Source of the DNA: Baffinella frigidus
Taxonomy: Eukaryota; Cryptophyceae; Cryptomonadales; Baffinellaceae
Length of the DNA stretch: 10,945 bases
Reading direction: 5' to 3'
Assembly (NCBI GenBank): GCA_026770585.1
Contig: MU647207.1
Span: 137,244 to 148,188, forward strand
The notes beneath the pieces were generated by a model. The model searched no databases, had not been told where the DNA came from, and saw only the letters and a program-made list of their open reading frames with translations. Of this stretch, positions 1 through 6,056 are shown one piece after another (position 1 is the first letter of the stretch; every line of letters begins with the position of its first letter). The translations under genes were made by a program, and so were the position numbers.

Positions 1-81
1 TTGGGGTTTGGGGGTTAGGGTTTGGGATTATCGCTGCTCCCAAACCAGAGCCTTCTGATTCCCCTCTCGTTGACGGCTCTC

Positions 82-111
82 TCAGAATTGGGTCACGTGA
101 CCCAATTCTGA
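82..111. repeat. 30-bp perfect palindrome
   Basis: The sequence around GGGTCACGTGACCC is perfectly self-complementary from 82 to 111. The CACGTG core also occurs in both arms of the element at 1018-1112. Confidence 0.9.
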
Positions 112-157
112 CAACTTTGCACGGACATGTTGCGGTGTTGCGGGGGAGGGTGCGGAC

Positions 158-226
158 CTGGTAGCCTCGGGGCGGGATGTTGCGGGACATGGAGACGGTG
201 GATCCATTTGCCACAGGCGCCACCAC
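158..226 (-). CDS. Exon 10 of the secreted protein (last visible exon)
   Basis: The exon is 69 nt, 23 codons, phase 0 to 0. The acceptor is CTGTTCGCAG|GTGGTG and the donor GGCTACCAG|GTCCGC. It starts V-V-A-P-V-A-N-G-S-T-V-S-M-S-R-N and ends P-P-R-G-Y-Q. The G-Y-Q end mirrors the G-W-Y-Q end of exon 8, so a third V-C-x-R motif exon is expected just beyond the left edge. A further exon between 227 and 1428 cannot be excluded, but none is clear. Confidence 0.6.
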
Positions 227-3200
227 CTGCGAACAGCAGCCAAAGGTTGACTGATCCACTCGCGGTTTGACCAGTGCGGTTGACTGATCCGCGCACGGTT
301 TGACCAGCGACAGTGTTGATAGGGCAACGTCCTGAAAACCGGGTAGTTAAGCCTACGGTATTGACTACTGTAGGCCGTATGGGCTTAGGGGGGGTCCTAT
401 GAAACACTAGGTCCTAGGGGCCCTACGGCTTACCGTAGGCAATAACGTAGGCCTAACTACACGGTTTTCAGGACATTAGTCTATGAGTGTGTTGGACACA
501 CGGTGTGGGTCTCGTGACCCGTCCCACATCCCCCTGGGTCGTGCCCGTCCCACGTCCCCCAAGGGTCGTGACCCCTTCTACGTTCCCCAAACTCAAAGCA
601 AGAAGAGGAAGAAGAGGAAGAAGAGGAAGAAGAAGGAGAAGGAGAAGAAGAACAAGAACGAGAAGAAGAAGAACGAGAAGAAGAAGAAGAAGAAGAAGAA
701 GGGATTAGACCAAAACTCAAAGCAAGAAGAGGAAGGACCAAGTCGTTGCCAGTAACTTGCAGTAGCGGCGACGTGGGTGAATAGTCAGTCCCAGGTATTC
801 AAAAGTCAATTTGTTGTGAGAAAACTGTATTCAAACGTCAATTTTTAATAGGAAACGGCTCCAAGAACGCGGAAATGGCTCCAAGGACACGAATGGGATA
901 CCCTACCCAACAGCCTGGCGTGGTCACACGTGGCGGGATGGTGTGTGTTCAGAGGATGCTGAGGCGAGTACGGCCAGTGCGGGTGACTGATCCGCGCACG
1001 GTTTGACCAGCGACAGTGTGATCCGAAAGTCTATGCGCCGTATGTCACGTGACCCACACCGTGACACACGGTGTGGGTCACGTGACATACGGCGCATGGA
1101 CTTGCGGATCACTCATCGCCAGGCTCGAGAGTAATAAACAAGAAGGAGAAGAAGAAGAAGAAGAAGAAGAAGAAGAAGAAGACGAACCAGAGGAAAAAGA
1201 AAAAGAAAAAGAAGAAGAAGAAGAAGAAGGGAGGGGGTGAACAGTCGGTCGACCCGATGGAGGCAGAGCTAGGAATAGTCACTGGTAGAGGAAGGATGAG
1301 GAAGGAACTTACGTCATAAGGAGCACAGACTTTCGTATCACTCATCGCCAGGCGTGAGAGTATACAGAAGAAGAAGAAGACGAAGAAGAAGAAGAAGAAG
1401 GAGGAGGAGAAGGGGGGGGGGGGTTGACCTGTACGCCTTCGTTGGCCTCGATGGCATTGATGGCAACGCGCGTCACCCCCTGCTGCACCAGCACAGCCAC
1501 CCCCGTCCGCGCCCACGCCGCTCCCGCGCCCTTTCGGAAGCACACCTGCACACGTGGTATGAGGGTGTTAAGGGTGTAGGGTGTCGGGTGTCGGGTGTAG
1601 GGTGTAGGGTGTAGGGTGTAGGGTGTAGGGTGTAGGGTGTAGGGTGCAGGGTAGGGTCTAGAGTCTAGGGTCTAGGGTCTAGAGTCTAGGGTCTAGGGTT
1701 TAGGGTCTAGGGTCTAGGGTCTAGGGTTTAAGGTCTAGGGTCTAGGGTCTAGGGTCTAGGGACTAGGGTTTAGGGTCTAGGGTCTAGGATCAAGAGTCTA
1801 GGGTCTAGGGTCTAGGGTCTAGGGTCTAGGGTTTAGGGTCTAGGGTCTAGGGTCAAGAGTCTAGGGTCTAGGGTCTAGGTTCTAGGGTCTGGAGTCTAGG
1901 GTCTAGGGCTGAGGGTCTAGGGCCTGAAGGGTCGGGACACACCTGGTACCACCCCACGCTGAGACTAGTCAAGGTCAGCACTAGGGTCTAGGGTCTAAGG
2001 TGTAGGGTTTGGAGGGACGGCACCTGGTACCACCCCACGTTGAGATCCGCAAGCGCGCTCACCACCCCCCCTTGGAGGATCACCCCCGAGGTGTTGCTCC
2101 CCGCCACCAGCAGCCCGGGAAAAGCAGCGCACGGTTTCTCCGCTTCCGCGAGGGCGATGGCGTCACCGGGGGATGTCGCCTGCTCGCCCCACCCAGACAC
2201 GCTACCGGTTAGGGCGTGGCGTACACCCCGCGATGCGCGACCGGTTAGTTGCCCAGCAGAAGAGACGCTACGATATACCTAGCCCAAGAGGCGCTACCCG
2301 TTAGGAATGCAACGCGTGTTGCTCCCCGCCACGAGCAGCCCCGGGAAAGCAGCGCACAGTTTCTCCGCTTCGGCGAGGGCGATTGCGTCTCCCACAGATG
2401 CCGCCTGGTGTGGGGTCTAGGGGTTAGTGTTCCAAGTTTTTCCAATCGATCAAGCGGGGTAGGTCGGTAGATGGGGGTGGGTGGGTGGGATGGGGCGCGG
2501 GCTGGTTAGCACCGCGAAACGCATCATGGGGTCCATCACTACTGAAAACCGGTGGCCCATATTTCAAAAACGAGTTGTGAAATTCTCACACCAAGTGGCT
2601 CCAATTCCTCGATGCGAAATGACTTGAGGCGAATTCCTTCAGACGAAATGACTTAGGCGAAATACGGTCCCACGGTTTTCATCTCGGAAGATAACTGAAT
2701 CAGTTCCTTTTCAATATGAGGTTGAATAGGAGAAATGAGTTAGGGCATAGTAAATTTAATAAGGCCTCCTTATTAAATGAAAACGCTAATTAGGAAACTG
2801 ATTCAGTTATCTTCCGAGATGAGTTTTCAGTAGCAAGCGAGGTGGATGGGATAGGGCGTGTGTTTGCCTGTCCGGGCGCGCGGAGAAAGGTGGCTGTCAT
2901 CATTCGAACACTCTCGACCTCGGGGTTGATGGTCTAGGGTTCAAGGTTTAGGGCGTTCCTGTCCGGGGGCGCGTGGATGAAAGTGGGTGTCATCATTCGA
3001 ACACTCTCGGTCTTGACGGTCCTTCAGGATCGTGAAGGCCGACCCGTTCAGGGTCTAGCGTGTAGGGTCCAGGCTTCAGGTGGATGGGATAGGGCGTGTG
3101 TTTGCCTGTCCCGGGGCACGGAGGAAAGTAGCTGTCATCATTCGAACACTCTCAACCTCGGGTTTAATGGTTTATGGTTCAGGGTTCAGGGTTCAGGGTG

Positions 3201-4396
3201 TAGGGCGTTCCTGTCCGGAGGCGCGGAGGAAAGTGGCAGTCATCATTCGAACACTCTCGGCTTTGACGATCCCAGTCCGCACCCCCCCCGCGTTCCTTAT
3301 CGAGTTCACCTGGTTTAACATTGCGGGTTCAAGGTTGAGGGTTGCTAGGTTCGTGATGTCAGCGCGTGTGCAACACTGGCGTCAAGACATCGCGCGTGTC
3401 CCTACTCTCAAGGAGGGACTCTCGGCTTTTATCTTTCGAACACCCTCGGCCTTGACGATCCCTGTCCGGATCTGGGGTGTAGGGTTTAGGTTTCAGGGTT
3501 GAGGGTTGGGGGTTCAAGGTTTAGGGTTCAGGTTTAGGGTATATTTAGTGTTTACTGTCCATTGTTCATTGTGCATTTTTTAGGGTTGGGGGTTGGGGGT
3601 TAGGTTTAGGTTTAGGTTTAAGGTTTAGAGTGTAGGGTTTAGGGTGTAGGGTTTAGGGTTGAGGGGTTCGGGGTGTAGGTTTTAGCGTTTAGGGCTTAGG
3701 GTTTAGGGTGTAGGGTTGAGGGTTGTGGGGTTCGGGGTAAGGTATACGTGTTTAGGGTTTAGGGTTTCGGGTGTAGGGTTTAGGGTTTCGGGTGTAGGGT
3801 TTAGGGTTTCGGGTGTAGGGTTTAGGGTTTCGGGTGTAGGGTTTAGGGTTTAGGGTGACCTCCAGGCCGACAAGCGCGCCCTGCACCGACACGCGGATCC
3901 CCGTGTTGAGCCACGCGCCTGTCGACGCTCTGAACCAGCACACCTCCATTACCTGAGTTAGGGTTAAGTGTTTTGGGTTTCGGGTTTGGGGTTTGGGGTT
4001 TAGGGTTTAGGGTTTCGGGATTAGGGTTTGGGGTTTCGGGTTTCGGGATTAGGGTTTAGGGTTTGGGGTTTGGGGTTTGGGGTTTGGGGTGTGGGGTGTG
4101 GGGTGTGGGGTGTGGGGGTTGGGGTTGGGGTTTAGGGGTTTGGAGTTTAGGGTTTAGGGTTTAGGGTTGGGGGTTTGAGTTTGGGTTTTGGGGTGTGGGG
4201 TTTTGGGGTGAGGGTTTAGGGTTTAGGGTTTTACCGCCGCGGGCGCGAGGGACAGGAGGCCAAGCGCTGAGTCGGCTCCTGCTTCAGCGTTTCGGGTTCA
4301 GGGTGGAGGGTGTAAGGTGCAGGGTGTAGGGTGTAGGGTGTCGGGTGTCGGGTTGAGGGTGGAGGGTGGAGGGTTGAGGGTTGAGGGTTGAGGGTC

Positions 4397-4427
<31 letters not shown>

Positions 4428-5350
4428 GATTGATGGTCGAGGGTTGAGGATTGATGGTCGAGGGTTTCGGGTTTCGGGTTTCGGGTTTCGGGTTTCGGGT
4501 TTCGGGTTTCGGGTTTCGGGTTTCGGGTTTCGGGTTTCGGGTTTAGAGGAGCTGGGGTGAGTACGCGCGATGGTTGTGACTGTCGGTTTGTCCCGCGCCT
4601 CTGGCCGCCCCCACCCTGACGCCCCCTACGACTCACCTTCGCGGGGGGCGAATCCGGAAGCGTCTTCTAGTCTTACCGAATCTACTCAACGTGGAGGCGG
4701 GCTAACACCAACCAAACACTTGATCCTTTGCAAGGATGGGTCTTGCCCCCGGGGGTTGCGCTGTTGCAAACCTGGTTTCTCGAGAAGGAGGCTCTCGCCT
4801 TAGCGGAGCGACGCGCATCGCCAGGCGATGTGCGCCAAGAGTCAACCCTCCCAGATGTAGATCTGTCAACTTTTTGGACCGGTCGAAGTTCCCCGCCAAC
4901 GCGAAATGTTGACACATCAACTTTTGGGGTGAGCTGGGGCGAGTACGCGCGATGGTTGTGACTGTCGTGTCGTTGCGCGCCTCTGGTCTCATCCACCCTG
5001 ACGCCCCCTGATTTCGGGTGTGGTTTTGTAAGGGTTTAGGGGGTTAGGGGTTAGGGGTTAGGGGTTAGGGTTTATGGGATTAAGGGTTATGGGTTATTGG
5101 TTAGGGGTTAGTGGTTAGGGGTTAGGGGTAAGGGGTTGGGGTGAGGGTTTGGGGTTTGGGGTTTGGGGGTTGCGTGGGGAAGGTACCGCGACCCCCGTGC
5201 CATTCTTGGGATTCGTGGCGGTGAGGGAACAGTCAACGTATGACCCAGCCCCGAGAGAGGCCACGAGGGACAGGAGGTCGCCGGGTTGTGGGAGGGCGCG
5301 GAAATCGTAGCGGATCAAGGTGTCCTGGTTGAGTGTTGAGGGTTGATGGT

Positions 5351-5382
<32 letters not shown>

Positions 5383-6056
5383 GGGTTTGGGGTTTAGGAT
5401 TTAGGTTGTGGGGTTTAGGGTTGAGGGTTTAGGGGTTGGGGTTGAGGTATTAGGGTTCAGGGTTCAGGGTTCAGGGTTCAGGGTTTAGGGTTTAGGGTTG
5501 AGGTTGTAGGGTGTAGGGTTCAGGGTTTACGCGCGCGCCGTACGGGATGGCCCCGGGGTTGGAACACCTGGTTCAGGGTTCAGCGTTTGGGGTTGAGGGT
5601 TTAGGGTTCAGGGTTAAGGGTTAAGGGTTTAGGATTTAGGGTTCAGGGCCTAACTTCGGGGTTCAGGGTTCAGGGTTCAGGATTGAAGGGCTCAGGGTTC
5701 AGGATTGATTGAACGGAGGGTTGAGGGCTCAGAGTTCACCACGCAAGAGTGTAGGGCAGAGTGACCCACAGGAGAAATAGTAGAATTCTACTATTTCTTA
5801 AGTTCATAAGTGGACATTCTTCCCACAGAAAAATCGAAATTTCGGAAAGTTGTTACAAATTCCGTGTGAACTGGCTTGTTTTCCCAGGTCAGCCCTACAC
5901 TCTTGCGTGGCAGTACCGCGCAGCCACGTAGTTGATATGTACGACATGCTCCTCCACGCACGAGACCTCCGCGGCTGACACCCCCCCGAGCGGCACGAGC
6001 GTCGCGAGCCCGAGCAGGAGGAGGAGGGGCGCTGGCGCCATGCTGCTCCGCCGCAT
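158..6056 (-). CDS. Ten-exon gene for a secreted modular protein, 3' end beyond the window
   Basis: Joining exons 5917-6056, 5531-5567, 5187-5324, 4947-5007 (or 4565-4625), 4235-4278, 3860-3952, 3211-3309, 2024-2179, 1429-1545 and 158-226 gives 954 nt, 318 codons, with no stop. All nine junctions agree in phase, and every downstream exon starts with G after AG. The product begins with a signal peptide and has no obvious membrane segment in the visible part, so it should be secreted or cell-surface. Exons 6 and 9 carry the same V-C-W/F..G-A-W..T-G-I/V..V-Q motif, each after an exon ending in a short hydrophobic stretch, which implies tandem modules of a beta-rich extracellular domain. I do not recognise the family. 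The gene continues past the left edge with a GT donor after exon 10. Individual borders are inferred; phase consistency over ten exons is the main support. Confidence 0.68.
280..314 (+). repeat. Direct repeat left of the 331 element (second copy at 984-1018)
   Basis: TGACTGATCCGCGCACGG and the following ACCAGCGACAGTGT stretch occur here and at 984-1018, each directly before a different inverted-repeat element (331-472 and 1018-1112). Confidence 0.85.
331..472. mobile_element. MITE-like inverted-repeat element, CTGAAAACC ends
   Basis: The ends CCTGAAAACCG and CGGTTTTCAGG are followed by arms complementary over about 60 bp with few mismatches. Flanks are ACGT and ACAT, a possible imperfect 4-bp target duplication. 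It lies in intron 9. A related hairpin fragment is at about 7858-7905, and the element at 2539-2833 shares the CTGAAAAC end. Confidence 0.8.
596..704 (+). repeat. GAA-rich purine tract
   Basis: GAA/AGG-type trinucleotide repeat, flanked by two copies of AACTCAAAGCAAGAAGAGGA (about 589 and 714). It lies in intron 9 of the minus-strand gene, so it is transcribed as a pyrimidine (TTC) tract. Just upstream (513-593) are three tandem ~27-bp units starting CGTGACCC or CGTGCCC. Confidence 0.85.
795..890 (+). repeat. Two sets of short direct repeats
   Basis: GTATTCAAA(A/C)GTCAATTT occurs at 795 and 837; GGAAA(C/T)GGCTCCAAG(A/G)ACnC occurs back to back at 851-870 and 871-890. No gene is visible between 710 and 980. 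Confidence 0.75.
1018..1112. mobile_element. Foldback element with 46-bp arms
   Basis: GTGATCCG..CGGATCAC termini. The arms include GTATGTCACGTGACCCACAC and are complementary over about 46 bp with two mismatches. A half copy of the right arm is at about 1308-1341. It lies in intron 9 of the minus-strand gene. Confidence 0.82.
1139..1230 (+). repeat. GAA-rich tract
   Basis: (GAA)n with interruptions in intron 9. It is preceded by the block ATCACTCATCGCCAGGC, which also precedes the next GAA tract (1340-1356, tract 1365-1404), showing that the block plus tract was duplicated. Confidence 0.85.
1365..1404 (+). repeat. GAA-rich tract beside exon 9
   Basis: (GAA)n followed by a G run up to 1423. 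On the minus strand this is the start of intron 9: GTCAACC, a C run, then TTC repeats. Confidence 0.85.
1429..1545 (-). CDS. Exon 9: second V-C-F-R..G-A-A-W..T-G-V motif module
   Basis: The exon is 117 nt, 39 codons, phase 0 to 0, with acceptor CGTGTGCAG|GTGTGC and donor GTACAG|GTCAACC. It begins V-C-F-R-K-G-A-G-A-A-W-A-R-T-G-V, then A-V-L-V-Q-Q-G-V-T-R-V-A-I-N, and ends N-E-G-V-Q. This matches exon 6 and marks the second copy of the repeated domain. On the sense strand the donor is followed by a C-rich run and a (TTC)n tract; upstream is a long TGTAGGG/TCTAGGG-type block. Confidence 0.76.
1561..1928 (+). repeat. Telomere-like TGTAGGG then TCTAGGG array (intron 8)
   Basis: TGTAGGG heptamers grade into TCTAGGG heptamers with occasional TTTAGGG units and single-base slips. 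It lies in intron 8 (1546-2023) of the minus-strand gene, so the transcribed sense is CCCTAGA. A short continuation is at 1980-2010. Confidence 0.9.
1940..1979 (-). pseudogene. Copy of the 3' end of exon 8
   Basis: The sense strand reads V-L-T-L-T-S-L-S-V-G-W-Y-Q followed by |GTGTGT, aligned to V-V-S-A-L-A-D-L-N-V-G-W-Y-Q of exon 8. The last 15 codon bases before the donor are identical. It is embedded in TCTAGGG repeats. Joining it after exon 8 does not fit in phase, so it is probably a relic. Confidence 0.5.
2024..2179 (-). CDS. Exon 8 of the secreted protein
   Basis: The exon is 156 nt, 52 codons, phase 0 to 0, with acceptor GGCGAGCAG|GCGACA and donor TACCAG|GTGCCG. It runs A-T-S-P-G-D-A-I-A-L-A-E-A-E-K through L-L-V-A-G-S-N-T-S-G-V-I-L-Q-G-G and ends N-V-G-W-Y-Q. 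The G-W-Y-Q end joins directly to V-C-F-R in exon 9, rebuilding the same Y/E-x-V-C motif seen at exons 5/6. A truncated copy lies at 2316-2404 and a copy of its 3' end at about 1940-1979. Confidence 0.76.
2316..2404 (-). pseudogene. Truncated copy of exon 8
   Basis: 89 nt homologous to the first 30 codons of exon 8, with acceptor CACACCAG|GCGGCA. It encodes A-A-S-V-G-D-A-I-A-L-A-E-A-E-K-L-C-A-A-F and continues to G-S-N-T, then similarity stops abruptly. Of 12 base differences from exon 8, eight fall at third codon positions. The 3' half is missing and no donor gives a fitting phase, so I regard it as a partial exon duplication. Confidence 0.6.
2539..2833. mobile_element. Inverted-repeat element, CTACTGAAAAC ends
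   Basis: The outer ends CTACTGAAAAC and GTTTTCAGTAG match. Inside, 27-bp arms at 2679-2705 and 2796-2822 are perfectly complementary, and the centre forms a hairpin (ATTTAATAAGG..CCTTATTAAAT). CA flanks both ends. It is in intron 7 of the minus-strand gene. Confidence 0.78.
2868..2918 (-). pseudogene. Exon-7-like module A (extra copy inside intron 7)
   Basis: 51 nt, 17 codons: V-E-S-V-R-M-M-T-A-T-F-L-R-A-P-G-Q, bounded by CCCCGAG|G and CAG|GCAAAC. It could be a cassette exon (phase 0, multiple of three, GC donor) or a fossil copy. Against module B at 3106-3156, the 65-bp alignment at 2868-2932 has nine differences, all at third codon positions. Typed pseudogene only because use is unproven. 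Confidence 0.5.
3106..3156 (-). pseudogene. Exon-7-like module B (extra copy inside intron 7)
   Basis: This has the same 17 codons as module A, with AG|G acceptor (CCCGAG|GTTGAG) and CAG|GCAAAC donor. It is part of a roughly 185-195 bp tandem duplication (about 2840-3023 and 3078-3272) that also carries module C at about 2954-3011 and the real exon 7. Module C has two extra bases and looks broken. A further fragment, I-V-K-A-E-G-V-R, lies at about 3425-3470. Confidence 0.5.
3211..3309 (-). CDS. Exon 7 of the secreted protein, with an apparent GA donor
   Basis: The exon is 99 nt, 33 codons, phase 0. The acceptor is TTAAACCAG|GTGAAC. It starts V-N-S-I-R-N-A-G-G-V-R-T-G-I-V, continues with K-A-E-S-V-R-M-M-T-A-T-F-L-R-A-S-G-Q, and ends GGACAG|GAACGC. 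No GT follows; the first two intron bases would be GA. Paralogous modules nearby end CAG|GCAAAC, a GC donor. The E-S-V-R-M-M-T-A-T-F-L-R core is repeated at 2868-2918 and 3106-3156 with almost only synonymous changes, which strongly supports coding. The exact 3' border is the least certain point. Confidence 0.64.
3473..3858 (+). repeat. Telomere-like array with a 21-bp higher-order unit (intron 6)
   Basis: Mixed TTTAGGG, TGTAGGG, TTGAGGG and GGGGTTA units. At about 3755-3845 a 21-bp unit (TTTAGGG-TTTCGGG-TGTAGGG) repeats four to five times. The array runs to within one base of the exon 6 donor on the minus strand. Confidence 0.9.
3860..3952 (-). CDS. Exon 6: first V-C-W..G-A-W..T-G-I motif module
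   Basis: The exon is 93 nt, 31 codons, phase 0 to 0, with acceptor CCTAACTCAG|GTAATGG and donor CTGGAG|GTCACC. It reads V-M-E-V-C-W-F-R-A-S-T-G-A-W-L-N-T-G-I, then R-V-S-V-Q-G-A-L-V-G-L-E. The pattern matches exon 9 (V-C-F-R-K-G-A-G-A-A-W-A-R-T-G-V), indicating a repeated domain. Telomere-like repeats touch the donor side and lie within 10 bp of the acceptor. Confidence 0.75.
3956..4234 (+). repeat. Telomere-like array filling intron 5
   Basis: Variants of TTTAGGG, TTTCGGG, TTTGGGG and TGTGGGG. Intron 5 (3953-4234) consists of nothing else: it starts GTAAAACCCTAAACCC on the sense strand and ends ACCCTAACTCAG. Confidence 0.9.
4235..4278 (-). CDS. Exon 5: 44-nt exon of the secreted protein
   Basis: The acceptor is CTGAAGCAG|GAGCC and the donor GCGGCG|GTAAAACCC. 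With the last base of exon 4 it encodes R-A-D-S-A-L-G-L-L-S-L-A-P-A-A and ends in phase 0. It is a GC-rich island between two long telomere-like blocks, and the downstream repeat itself forms the donor (GTAAAACCCTAAACC). It is short, so support comes mainly from phase agreement with exons 4 and 6. Confidence 0.55.
4288..4545 (+). repeat. Telomere-like array: TTGAGGG block then TTTCGGG block (intron 4)
   Basis: About 4365-4440 is mostly TTGAGGG, and about 4460-4540 is a nearly pure run of a dozen TTTCGGG units. The sharp variant blocks show local homogenisation. Confidence 0.9.
4565..4625 (-). CDS. Exon 4, copy b (61 nt, alternative to copy a)
   Basis: This near-copy of 4947-5007 reads G-A-S-G-W-G-R-P-E-A-R-D-K-P-T-V-T-T-I-A. 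It has its own acceptor (GAGTCGTAG|GGGGCG) and the same donor type (CGCGC|GTACTC). Splice-site and frame preservation suggest it may be usable. The two copies are separated by one copy of a 285-bp dispersed repeat. Copy a has the better CAG acceptor; copy b is closer to exon 5. Which one is used cannot be told from sequence. Confidence 0.6.
4651..4933. repeat. Unclassified ~285-bp dispersed repeat, copy 1
   Basis: Similar along its whole length to 6565-6856, both starting AATCCGGAAGCG and ending TTTTGGGGTGAG. It has no terminal inverted repeats and no coding pattern: changes fall on all codon positions. Both copies contain ATCGCCAGGCGAT and a TTGATNTGTCAAC-type palindrome. It separates the two exon 4 copies. 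Confidence 0.85.
4947..5007 (-). CDS. Exon 4, copy a (61 nt, alternative to copy b)
   Basis: The acceptor is GAAATCAG|GGGGCG and the donor ATCGCGC|GTACTC. It encodes G-A-S-G-W-M-R-P-E-A-R-N-D-T-T-V-T-T-I-A plus one base, entering phase 0 and leaving phase 1, which fits exon 3 and exon 5. A second copy of the same length and phase lies at 4565-4625. The two differ mainly in M/G and in N-D-T versus D-K-P. As 61 is not a multiple of three, using both would break the frame. Confidence 0.63.
5018..5180 (+). repeat. Telomere-like array, GGGGTTA/TTTGGGG type (intron 3)
   Basis: Runs of GGGGTTA and then TTTGGGG between exon 4 copy a and exon 3 of the minus-strand gene. Confidence 0.88.
5187..5324 (-). 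CDS. Exon 3 of the secreted protein
   Basis: The exon is 138 nt, 46 codons, phase 0 on both sides. The acceptor is CTCAACCAG|GACACC and the donor GTCGCG|GTACCT. It starts D-T-L-I-R-Y-D-F-R-A-L, continues through P-G-D-L-L-S-L-V and G-S-Y-V-D-C-S, and ends N-G-T-G-V-A. The composition (alternating hydrophobic residues, one Cys, one N-x-T/S-like site) suits an extracellular beta-sandwich, but I cannot name the domain. Degenerate TTTAGGG repeats flank both sides. Confidence 0.74.
5331..5530 (+). repeat. Telomere-like array filling intron 2
   Basis: TTGAGGG units, then TTCAGGG and TTTAGGG. Together with a few bases at each end this is all of intron 2 (5325-5530); it supplies the sense-strand donor GTAAACCC and the CTCAACCAG acceptor context. 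Confidence 0.88.
5531..5567 (-). CDS. Exon 2: 37-nt exon of the secreted protein
   Basis: This GC-rich island lies between two telomere-like tracts. The sense strand reads CTGAACCAG| before it and |GTAAACCCTG after it. With the two bases from exon 1 it encodes R-C-S-N-P-G-A-I-P-Y-G-A-R and ends in phase 0, as exon 3 requires. The adjacent repeats supply the acceptor context and the donor. It is short enough to be chance, but the exact phase fit on both sides and the loss of repeat character argue for a real exon. Confidence 0.6.
5571..5730 (+). repeat. Telomere-like array in intron 1
   Basis: TTCAGGG, TTTAGGG and TTAAGGG variants, ending next to an inverted-repeat element at 5739-5910. Confidence 0.85.
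5739..5910. mobile_element. MITE with 19-bp perfect terminal inverted repeats
   Basis: CCACGCAAGAGTGTAGGGC at 5739-5757 is matched exactly by its complement at 5892-5910. CA flanks both sides. Inside is a 26-bp perfect palindrome (5773-5798). It begins six bases into intron 1 of the minus-strand gene, right beside the donor. Confidence 0.85.
5917..6056 (-). CDS. Exon 1: signal peptide of the secreted modular protein
   Basis: The exon encodes 46 residues plus two bases. The start is MRRSS-MAPAP, followed by LLLLLGLATLVPL, a strong signal-peptide core, then a small-residue cleavage region (GGVSAAEVS). The mature part begins around E-V-S-C-V-E-E-H. I chose the ATG at 6056; a second in-frame ATG at 6041 would give an equally good signal peptide, and more upstream in-frame methionines make a poorer N-terminus. 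The donor is CG|GTACTG (intron from 5916), leaving phase 2. A 19-bp terminal-inverted-repeat element starts just inside the intron. Confidence 0.72.

Noticed and set aside
1-30. A true chromosome end
   Set aside because: The telomere-like repeats are degenerate, interrupted by exons, occur in both orientations in the window and do not form a terminal pure array.
481-741. Minus-strand poly-Ser and plus-strand Lys/Arg/Glu-rich open frames over the GAA tracts (also 1049-1240, 1109-1543, 1354-1614)
   Set aside because: They are translations of trinucleotide repeats in several frames; no domain, start context or splice support.
924-1112. Minus-strand 62-residue open frame
   Set aside because: It crosses the foldback element and the direct repeat shared with 280-314; no coding signal.
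1307-1330. Perfect-looking GTAAGT donor on the minus strand after a short open frame
   Set aside because: The upstream sequence is a half copy of the foldback element at 1018-1112, and no acceptor or coding pattern supports an exon.
2878-3270. tRNA T-arm-like TTCGAAT motifs
   Set aside because: No cloverleaf or A-box around them; third-position substitutions show a protein-coding module on the minus strand.
3752-4636. Minus-strand frames rich in N-P-K-P-Y-T-R or P-E-T-R-N-P-K repeats
   Set aside because: These are read-through of TTTAGGG-like heptamers in introns; only the exon portions of these frames are kept.
4651-4803. Plus-strand frame N-P-E-A-S-S-S-L-T.. shared by both 285-bp repeats, as a possible transposon protein
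   Set aside because: Differences between the copies fall on all codon positions and include stops and shifts, so it is shared DNA, not protein constraint.
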